Shown here in pieces: positions 1 through 5,689 of a stretch of 7,056 nt of DNA; the first letter of the stretch is position 1, and each line of letters begins with the position of its first letter. Below the pieces are notes generated by a model. That model saw only the letters and a program-made list of their open reading frames with translations. It had not been told where the DNA came from and did no database searches. The stretch spans positions 1 through 7,056 of the forward strand of contig CAMYMP010000080.1 in NCBI GenBank assembly GCA_947259435.1, read 5' to 3'. A program made the position numbers and the translations under genes. Source of the DNA: an uncultured Woeseiaceae bacterium (lineage in GTDB: Bacteria > Pseudomonadota > Gammaproteobacteria > Woeseiales > Woeseiaceae).

Positions 1-737
1 TCCCGGACACCGATTCCGGCAGGGCTGACAGCAACAACGACTCCGACCAGCCACGCGATTCCGAGAAACGCGGTTAACCGCAGCACCTCATGAATCCCGA
101 AATCAAAAAATGCGTACAACAGAAAGACATTCGAAAGAACGTAAGAAACCAGCAACAGCAGATAGACGACGACGCGGGTCACAATCGAAAAGTCCGTCGC
201 CGGGACCGTTGCAGTTAGCTCGAATCTGGAAGACAAGCGGCTGAATCTTTGAATAAGCCGATAGAGGTGATCGCTGGACATGAAGTAAGCCGACAGAACT
301 CCGCCAATTCCAAGGGCCAGTGCGGCAAGTGGCATCGACAATGGATAGAGCAATAGCGCCGTACATGCAAAGACCACGCTAAGTACTCCAAGTACATAAA
401 TGACGATATTTCCCTGCAAGATATGACCCACTGGCATACCGTCGGATTTCAGTGTTGCCTGATACACGATTGCCCAGACTTTGCCGGGCAGGTACTTCGC
501 GACCTGGCCACCGAAATGCATTCTGGCCGTTTGCAGATACGCGTCTCCAGCGCCCGCGCTGGCGTGAAATACCAGCCACAGGACAATATTCTGCGTCAGT
601 GTTGCAGCATAAAGCAGTCCGAGGAAAAGCAGCGAGGCGTTACTGACTGCCGCGACAAGCTCGTTGCGCGCCGTGTAAACGAATACGGCTGCTGCTGCCA
701 GCGCAATGACGATCAGAACAGTGCTGTAGCGTCGCAT
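1..737 (-). CDS. Flippase-like / LPG-synthase-TM family integral membrane protein (3' end outside the window)
   Basis: The open frame starts at ATG 737-735 and runs without a stop through the left edge, giving 245 visible residues; family members of this type are around 300 or more. It is rich in hydrophobic segments, at about 5-23, 33-57, 105-131, 133-152, 186-211 and 220-240. Two family hallmarks are visible: GGQVAKYLPGKVWAI (76-90), with the KYLPG motif found after the second or third helix, and SPAGIGVR (238-245) at the edge, which is normally followed by E. These belong to the lysylphosphatidylglycerol-synthase TM region / UPF0104 'flippase-like' family. Free-standing members are frequent in polysaccharide clusters and are thought to act on lipid-linked intermediates in the inner membrane, but a precise role is usually unproven. 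Upstream, only AAG CGA ATA TAC separates the ACP stop from this start, with a weak AGAAG as the only ribosome-binding candidate. Confidence 0.85.
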   Translation of the reverse strand, partial: MRRYSTVLIVIALAAAAVFVYTARNELVAAVSNASLLFLGLLYAATLTQNIVLWLVFHASAGAGDAYLQTARMHFGGQVAKYLPGKVWAIVYQATLKSDGMPVGHILQGNIVIYVLGVLSVVFACTALLLYPLSMPLAALALGIGGVLSAYFMSSDHLYRLIQRFSRLSSRFELTATVPATDFSIVTRVVVYLLLLVSYVLSNVFLLYAFFDFGIHEVLRLTAFLGIAWLVGVVVAVSPAGIGVR

Positions 738-749
738 GTATATTCGCTT

Positions 750-977
750 CTAAGGCGCTAATTGACCTACAGTGTCTTCGATGGCACGGAGCGTGAGCAG
801 ATTCGGTATGTCATCATCCGAAAACGTGACGCCAAACTCGTCTTCGATCGCCAGGATCAGCTGCATGTGCCGGAGCGAGTCCCAGCGCTCGATGTCTTCG
901 GGCGAACTCGCCTCCGAAATTGAGCTGACTTCGACGTTGAATATCTGCGCCATTACAGCCTTAATTCGATCCTGCAT
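750..977 (-). CDS. Acyl carrier protein
   Basis: This acidic 75-residue protein has the length and four-helix pattern of a discrete ACP. It starts at ATG 977-975, inside the end of the FkbH gene (17-nt overlap), and stops at TAG 752-750. ERWDSLRHMQLILAIEDEF (30-48) is the hallmark: S34 in the DSL motif is the phosphopantetheine attachment site, followed by helix II. FNVEVSSI (13-20) and LTLRAIEDTVGQL (61-73) fit helices I and IV. The Ser is present, so it should be activated by a phosphopantetheinyl transferase encoded elsewhere. Overlap with the FkbH gene suggests it is the carrier for the glyceryl unit. The following membrane protein begins only four codons after this stop and lies in the same reading frame. 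Confidence 0.93.
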   Translation of the reverse strand: MQDRIKAVMAQIFNVEVSSISEASSPEDIERWDSLRHMQLILAIEDEFGVTFSDDDIPNLLTLRAIEDTVGQLAP

Positions 978-2757
978 CAGTCTTTGCCTCTACAATTGAC
1001 ACTGCGTGGCTATAGCCGCTGCAGCGCTGGCCCGCGGCCATGCCGTAGGATTTCATCCTATCTGTCTCTTCATGCAGGGAAAAACCGACCTGTTCCCAAA
1101 AATCCGCAACCTGAGCATTCTTTTTGCTCGGGAAATACTCCGCATGCCAGGTGCTGATGCCCCACCGGGTCTCGAGATAGAGCAGGCACTGGTCAACGAA
1201 AGCGATCTCGAGCTTCCGCCCCAGGATGCGACAACTGAGCAGCAGGCTGTCTATGTGCGCGTCCTCGTCGCTGCGACGTGCGATTAGCACACCCGTCGTG
1301 CCCATTTCGCCGTAGCGGTCACAGACTGACATTGCCAGAACCGCAGCATTATCGTCTTGCATGAGTGCCTCGATCTGGCCTTCGGAATAACGTCGCGTCG
1401 TCAGGTTGAACTGATTTGTCTTCTGCGTAAGCTGCGCAATGCGTGGGCGGTCTTTTTCCCCGGCTTCCCAGAAGCTCATGGTCTGATCCAGCGATGCCAG
1501 ATACCCATCGAGGTCGACATGAATACTGCGGTCGCGCGCACGCGCTGCCTGCTCGCGATAAAGCGCAGCACGATTCCTGTCTTCGTCGCTCACGTTGAGC
1601 GTGTCGAATAAGCCGTCCTGCAATAACAGACTCGGGTACTCATACAGCGGGTCCGGCACCTGCAGAACCGTCACCTGCGGCAGCGCTTCACGCACCCGCT
1701 GACACTCACGTGGACTGTCGTCGACGAATACAAAACTGTCCAGCGGCAGGTTCAGTTCCGCACTGAGCGCTACAATGTTAGCTGCCTTGTCGTCCCAGTT
1801 GATGCGCCAGGCTGATAGGTGCGACTGCTGTAGCAGGCAATACGGCTGATTTTGCATGACCTCCCAGACTTCCTCCGCGTTGTTCTTGCTGCATATGCAA
1901 ACGAGTACGCCACGTTCATGCAGGGCAAGAATATTGCGCTGAAATTCAAAGAAGGCCCTCTCAGGCCATTCCACCGGCACAAGCTTCACATTTTCGATGC
2001 CGTCCTCTCCGATCACGCCACCCCAGAGCGTGTCGTCACAATCGAGAATCAGGCATTTTTTTGCCTTGCCTTTGAGCGCTCGACCGATCTTGGCAACTTC
2101 ACGCGCGAGAAGATCGAGAAACGCTGCCTTGAACGGCGCCAGCGACGTGCGCCAGAATCTTTGATCGATCGCGTTGTCCTTGCCCGTCAGTCGCAGCAGA
2201 CGCTCCCAATCTGCAACAACAAAGCGACCCATGTGTGAATTGGCATACTCCCAGATCCAGTCATTGACTCGCGCCACCTCACGAACGGCGCGTCGTTTTG
2301 TTGCAGCCACACCCTCGAGAGACAGGAATGGCGACATCATCGTGTTGACAACAATCAGGGACGACGTGTTCTGACGCAGGGCATCATACATTTCCAGCAA
2401 GCGTTCGATGGCCCGATTCGCCGTCCAGCGGTAGCTGCCATAATCAGGGTCCAGCAATGTCAGTTCGAGCGCGAGTACGACCATTTCAGGCGAATCGACG
2501 CGAAGTTCCGAACCCGGGTCAAGAGCTTCCTGAATAATGGAGTCGTAGCCACCGTGACTGATCTTTGGCTCAATTGCCTCGCGCAGGAGATGAAACTTCA
2601 GATATGGCTCTATGGGCTCTATGGTGAAGTTCTTCAGAAAATGGATTCGTATCGAGTCCGAGCATTCGATGCCTGCCGCTTCGGCCCGATCGATCGCGGC
2701 GACGAGTGTGTCGATGCGCTGCAGCGCTACTTCAGGTAAGAGGTCGTTATCACTCAT
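961..2757 (-). CDS. FkbH-like HAD-IIIC protein (predicted glyceryl-ACP-forming phosphatase/transferase)
   Basis: This 598-residue protein starts at ATG 2757-2755, 10 nt after the VOC stop, and ends at TAA 963-961. The first 225 residues match the N-terminal region of long FkbH proteins (IRIHFLKNFTIEPIEPYL near 37-53; DQRFWRTSLAPF at 198-209). The HAD core follows: LILDCDDTLWGGVIGEDG (236-253) has nucleophile D239 and acid/base D241; CSKNN (289-293) gives motif II S290; INWDDKAANI (319-328) gives K324; FVFVDDSPRE (342-351) gives D346/D347. The C-terminal region has QKTNQFNLTTRR (445-456), GEMGTTGV (483-490) and SCRILGRKLE (508-517), including C509 in a segment conserved in the family. FkbH homologues dephosphorylate 1,3-bisphosphoglycerate-derived substrate and load a glyceryl group on an ACP thioester. 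The partner ACP gene overlaps this one by 17 nt, supporting the same reaction here. All expected HAD residues are present. It probably acts in the cytoplasm. Confidence 0.9.
   Translation of the reverse strand: MSDNDLLPEVALQRIDTLVAAIDRAEAAGIECSDSIRIHFLKNFTIEPIEPYLKFHLLREAIEPKISHGGYDSIIQEALDPGSELRVDSPEMVVLALELTLLDPDYGSYRWTANRAIERLLEMYDALRQNTSSLIVVNTMMSPFLSLEGVAATKRRAVREVARVNDWIWEYANSHMGRFVVADWERLLRLTGKDNAIDQRFWRTSLAPFKAAFLDLLAREVAKIGRALKGKAKKCLILDCDDTLWGGVIGEDGIENVKLVPVEWPERAFFEFQRNILALHERGVLVCICSKNNAEEVWEVMQNQPYCLLQQSHLSAWRINWDDKAANIVALSAELNLPLDSFVFVDDSPRECQRVREALPQVTVLQVPDPLYEYPSLLLQDGLFDTLNVSDEDRNRAALYREQAARARDRSIHVDLDGYLASLDQTMSFWEAGEKDRPRIAQLTQKTNQFNLTTRRYSEGQIEALMQDDNAAVLAMSVCDRYGEMGTTGVLIARRSDEDAHIDSLLLSCRILGRKLEIAFVDQCLLYLETRWGISTWHAEYFPSKKNAQVADFWEQVGFSLHEETDRMKSYGMAAGQRCSGYSHAVSIVEAKTDAGSN
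987..991 (-). promoter_or_regulatory. Shine-Dalgarno for the ACP gene, inside the FkbH coding region
   Basis: On the minus strand AGAGG (991-987) lies nine bases before the ATG at 977-975. It supports this start even though it is inside the preceding coding sequence, and it suggests that the ACP can be translated by reinitiation or direct loading. Confidence 0.55.
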
Positions 2758-2767
2758 CGCGGGAAAA

Positions 2768-3187
2768 TCATTTCTCTTCGAGTATCTCGATCAGGCCGAG
2801 ACCCTTGGCCAGATAAAAAGCCACCTCTCTGCCACCGAACAAGACGGCCGGCTTCGGCGCCACAACGGTCAGCAGCCTCAGGCCAGCGGATTTGATCTCG
2901 TCTACCGCAATTTGAATATCCGGCGCGACATAGCACAGGTGATAGACCAGCTCCGGAAACTCCGCCAGATAGGTATCGAGTGGCCCAGGCGTGTCTGCCG
3001 GATAGACGACTTCGATAGCAGGCATCGAAGCATGCTCGCACCAGATCAGGTTGACGTTTTGCAACGGATCGAAGATCGGCTCGGCCAGTTTATATCCAAG
3101 CGCGTTGAGCATGCGCCGCGTCTCTTCGGCGTCCCGTGCCGCAAGTCCAAAGTGGTGAAATTCCAGGTCTATGCTCATACGGCTCAT
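2768..3187 (-). CDS. VOC-fold protein resembling methylmalonyl-CoA epimerase
   Basis: The protein is 139 residues if started at ATG 3187-3185 (ATGA overlap with the methyltransferase stop), or 136 from the second Met (ATG 3178-3176). For that second start a GGGA lies about 10 nt upstream, whereas for the first it is only 2 nt away, so the shorter form is plausible. Two beta-alpha-beta-beta-beta halves are visible. LEFHHFGLAARD (8-19) opens the first and gives H12; MPAIEVVYP (55-63) gives E59; VYHLCYVAPD (81-90) opens the second half and gives H83; GLIEILEE (131-138) gives E134. The spacing and the surrounding pattern (ELVYHLCYVAPDI, GREVAFYL) match methylmalonyl-CoA epimerases, which use a divalent metal to invert the alpha carbon of an acyl thioester. 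In this operon the likely ligand is an acyl thioester on the ACP rather than methylmalonyl-CoA, but that is inference. It could also be a non-catalytic VOC protein. Confidence 0.82.
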   Translation of the reverse strand: MSRMSIDLEFHHFGLAARDAEETRRMLNALGYKLAEPIFDPLQNVNLIWCEHASMPAIEVVYPADTPGPLDTYLAEFPELVYHLCYVAPDIQIAVDEIKSAGLRLLTVVAPKPAVLFGGREVAFYLAKGLGLIEILEEK

Positions 3188-4089
3188 TTCCCGAGTACCA
3201 GTGCGACGTTGATTGGCAAGCGCTGATCAAGCGAGTCTGCAACGGATTCTCCGGGGTACGGAATCAGCCTCGAATCGCGCACTGACAGTCCAGATTCCCT
3301 AACGAGCGACTCGATCGCCTCATAGGACTCAAAAAGATATATATGATCAATAGCCGGCGCATTGATCGGTGTCGTAATGAAAATAAAGGCGTCGTCGGCC
3401 GCAAGGTCATGAATTTTTTGCAGAAATTCGAGCGGTTGTTCGACGTGCTCAAGGACCTCGCCCATCACGATCGCATCGTATCTGGGCTGGTGCAGATTGT
3501 CTTCGAGAAAATCGCTGCAGTATATTTCGTATTGAACACCACGCGGCACATCGCGGGACTCCAACAGATCCGTTGTCATCGCCACGCTGGTCGGACTCAG
3601 GTCAACTCCCTCGAATCGCTCGTATCGAGACAGATTCATCGCCGTCATCATGTAGACCCCATGTCCAGGCCCGATCTCGAGATAGGTGCCTTGCTTTTCA
3701 CTGGGAACGGAATCGGCGAAGTAGCGGTGCATTTCGCGATGATTCGGCCAAAGCCAAGCGGTGATCGCCAGACCATGCATGTATTTGCTCATGTAGTCGT
3801 CGTCGAAGTAGACTGAGTCGGCGACTTCGGCAAAGGTGGAATATCGATAACGATTGTGCCGCTGAAAGAATAGTTGTTCGCGCAATGTGTCCTTCACGAT
3901 CACGTCATAGCATCCGGCCAGATAGGGAATGTCCAGTGACTTGCGTTCACAAAAACGCAGGTACTCGTTCAGATGCTGCAGTTCCGCAGCCGTCGCGCCA
4001 TCGACGGACGACTGGATGAAACTCGACTGCAGCGGATTGATACCGATGATTTCATTTAGCAGAGCATCGACCGCGGAATGTTCAGACAT
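3184..4089 (-). CDS. Class I SAM-dependent methyltransferase
   Basis: This 301-residue protein starts at ATG 4089-4087, with a purine-rich AGGCGG about 8 nt before it, and ends at TGA 3186-3184. The N-terminal 125 residues are helical-looking and not recognised. The Rossmann domain follows: motif I YLEIGPGHGVY (136-146) binds SAM; GVDLSP (161-166) carries the acidic ribose contact D163; CSDF (191-194) supplies D193 for the adenine pocket; and YDAIVMGEVLEHVEQP (204-219) is the post-motif strand typical of Methyltransf_11/23/25 proteins. FITTPINAP (237-245) fits the next strand. The substrate cannot be told. In FK506-type methoxymalonyl-ACP pathways an O-methyltransferase (FkbG) accompanies FkbH and an ACP, so an ACP-bound hydroxyacid is one candidate and a sugar hydroxyl is the other. 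Its stop overlaps the next gene's first start in ATGA, suggesting translational coupling. Confidence 0.88.
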   Translation of the reverse strand: MSEHSAVDALLNEIIGINPLQSSFIQSSVDGATAAELQHLNEYLRFCERKSLDIPYLAGCYDVIVKDTLREQLFFQRHNRYRYSTFAEVADSVYFDDDYMSKYMHGLAITAWLWPNHREMHRYFADSVPSEKQGTYLEIGPGHGVYMMTAMNLSRYERFEGVDLSPTSVAMTTDLLESRDVPRGVQYEIYCSDFLEDNLHQPRYDAIVMGEVLEHVEQPLEFLQKIHDLAADDAFIFITTPINAPAIDHIYLFESYEAIESLVRESGLSVRDSRLIPYPGESVADSLDQRLPINVALVLGK

Positions 4090-4100
4090 GCGGATGCCGC

Positions 4101-4688
4101 CTAGTCAGCGCTGTGCACGCGGGCAACACGGGCTGGATTACCGACCAAAGTCGTGCCCGGTCCATACTCCCCACTGACCACGCTGTTCGGACTGACCGTG
4201 CAGCCGTCGCCTAGCCGCGTGCCGCCAACGAGTACCGCTCCAGCGCCAATCCAGACGCCTTTTCCAATTTCGACGGATTCGTGAATTCTCTGCGGCGTAA
4301 CGCTGAATCGACTTTCATCATCCACGACCCCGGACTGAGTGATGACCATCGACCCAGGCCCGAGGTGTGTGAAATCACCGATGCGAATAATCCCAGCCCC
4401 ATAGAGGACGCAATTCGGACCCACCACAACGTGGTCTCCGAGGGAGATCTCGCCGCCGAAATCGCACCAGGATCTTCCTCCACAGTGCAGCAAGGATCGC
4501 CGCTGCAACGTCACGCCTTTGCCGAGAAACAATCGCGAGGGTGTTTTTACCGTGACGCCACGTTCGCAACGAAGGTTTTTTGCGCCGAGTTTTGCCAGGC
4601 GCGCCGGCAGCCGCTCGAGAAGCCGATCAATCACGCGCGCGACTGGACTCGCAGAGTTTCTTGCAGAAGGCGCTGTGTTGTCAGTCAT
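4101..4688 (-). CDS. Hexapeptide-repeat (left-handed beta-helix) acyltransferase
   Basis: This 195-residue protein starts at ATG 4688-4686 and ends at TAG 4103-4101. After a basic N-terminal region (about 1-50), repeats of the [LIV]-G-x4 kind run from about residue 55 to 185: LGKGVT, ISLGDHVVVGPNCV, IRIGDFTHLGPGSM, VEIGKGVWIGAGAV, TRLGDGCTVSPNSV. It ends with LVGNPARVARV, the usual C-terminal turn of sugar O- or N-acetyltransferases of the WcaF/NodL/maltose-acetyltransferase type. Such enzymes are trimers that take an acyl group from acyl-CoA (some from acyl-ACP) to a sugar hydroxyl or amine. In many relatives the loop after the 'G-x-N/S' coil reads like ITSHSH; here it is ITQSG (116-120), so the usual catalytic His is not obvious, though H108 lies near. 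With an ACP encoded downstream, an acyl-ACP donor is possible but unproven. It is 11 nt upstream of the methyltransferase gene. Confidence 0.85.
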   Translation of the reverse strand: MTDNTAPSARNSASPVARVIDRLLERLPARLAKLGAKNLRCERGVTVKTPSRLFLGKGVTLQRRSLLHCGGRSWCDFGGEISLGDHVVVGPNCVLYGAGIIRIGDFTHLGPGSMVITQSGVVDDESRFSVTPQRIHESVEIGKGVWIGAGAVLVGGTRLGDGCTVSPNSVVSGEYGPGTTLVGNPARVARVHSAD

Positions 4689-4778
4689 GGCACTCGAAAA
4701 TTACGAATACAAGCCGGGCCGAAGCGGCGTAATTGTAGAACACTTCTCCGAGTCATTCGATTCCGTCCCGGGCATAAA

Positions 4779-5689
4779 TCAGCGCAGCAGCCGATATAGC
4801 TGTTCCGCGCCCCTGAAAAATGGATATGAGCTGCGTATCGGTATGGTGTAAGTGCGATGTTCTCTCGTCTCTGCGCCCCATTTTTCTTTATAGCGGATAA
4901 GGGAGTGCTGATCGGCCGGAGAAGACATGAAATTAAACCGTTCGCAACCGCAATCTTGCGCCCATGCTATCGCCTCACTGAGCAGCAATGCCGACGGCCT
5001 GTATTGGCGAAACTGGAGACGCAGCCCGCCGTGCAGATAGCAGGCGACAGAGCCATGCCGTATGGCAACGACAAAACCGGCGATATCTCCGTTCAGGCGG
5101 GCAAGCCGGACACGCACACGAGGATCGGATTGCGCAAGTTCGATCAGCTTCGTGAAATACGATTCGTTGTAACGCAGACCGCCGCGATGCCGCTTGACCG
5201 TGTCCTGGTAGATCCCGAAGATTATCGACCCGTCCTCCGGCCGTGAGGCGTCCTCGCTAATCAGACCGGATCTGATTGCCTTCTTGATGTCGCGGCGGTG
5301 ATTCTCCGAAGCCAAACCCAGCGTCCAGGTGCTCAGATCTGCTATTGCGGTCTCCGGCGTGCGAGCGCATTTGAATGCCAGATCGACGGGTTCTTCAATG
5401 TCGCTGACAGGTACGCGGATCGCGGTCGGCAGAAGATCTGAGCCTGATGCGCGCAATTCATCAAAATTCGTCTGAACAGGCGGCATGCTGCTTACGCTAA
5501 CGGGCCTGCCGAGAATGACGAGACCGCGGCACCGCACTGCCCTGCTGCATCCAGGATGTACTGAGTCTTGACGTTGAAGCTGGCTTCGAGCAGCCCGGTC
5601 CATTGACTGCTGTGAAACACGAATTCCCTGCTCGCACACCGCGCAGCCCAGTCAGCCGGCGGCGTGGCCTGCACGGCTACCCCACGCAT
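4779..5689 (-). pseudogene. FemAB/GNAT-like acyl or aminoacyl transferase, frame-broken by about one missing base
   Basis: One frame starts at ATG 5689-5687 and carries a FemAB-like opening (PADWAARCASREFVFHSSQW, then YILDAAGQCGAA), but stops at 5492. A second frame holds everything from GLVILGRPVSV to the end (TGA 4781-4779). Adding one base near 5525 joins A55 to G56 and yields 303 residues. In the joined protein the signals are SENHRRDIKKAIRSG (128-142), RLNGDIAGFVVA (198-209), the substrate-side segment around YLHGG (218-222), and FNFMSS ... RYKEKWGAE (252-274). This arrangement is typical of the BioF2-like 'Acetyltransf_6' GNAT domain found in FemAB relatives of polysaccharide clusters. 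Family members add acyl or amino-acid groups to cell-surface precursors; the substrate here is unknown. It shares one base with the stop of the preceding glycosyltransferase. No long homopolymer sits at the break, so slippage is not obvious there. A 90-nt gap (4689-4778) follows with no clear signal. Confidence 0.8.

Noticed and set aside
961..2757. A complete methoxymalonyl-ACP (FkbG-K) polyketide extender cassette
   Set aside because: The two dehydrogenases (FkbI- and FkbK-like) and any polyketide synthase domain are not in the window, and the neighbours are glycosyltransferase and flippase-like genes.
2612..3226. A 204-codon open frame on the plus strand
   Set aside because: It lies opposite the start of the FkbH gene and the whole VOC gene, both of which have strong family motifs. 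No domain is visible in this frame.
3343..3816. A 157-codon open frame on the plus strand
   Set aside because: It is antisense to the methyltransferase motifs I to post-II; the composition (many His, Arg, Gln) is typical of a complementary-strand shadow.
4689..4778. Possible internal promoter (minus-strand TACAAT at 4737-4732) and a small GCCG/CGGC hairpin in the 90-nt gap
   Set aside because: No matching -35 element at a usual distance is convincing, and the hairpin stem is about four pairs without a following T run, so neither a promoter nor a terminator can be claimed.
4281..4799. A 172-codon plus-strand frame crossing the 4689-4778 gap
   Set aside because: It runs mostly opposite the hexapeptide acyltransferase, has no family pattern, and would be the only plus-strand gene in the cluster.
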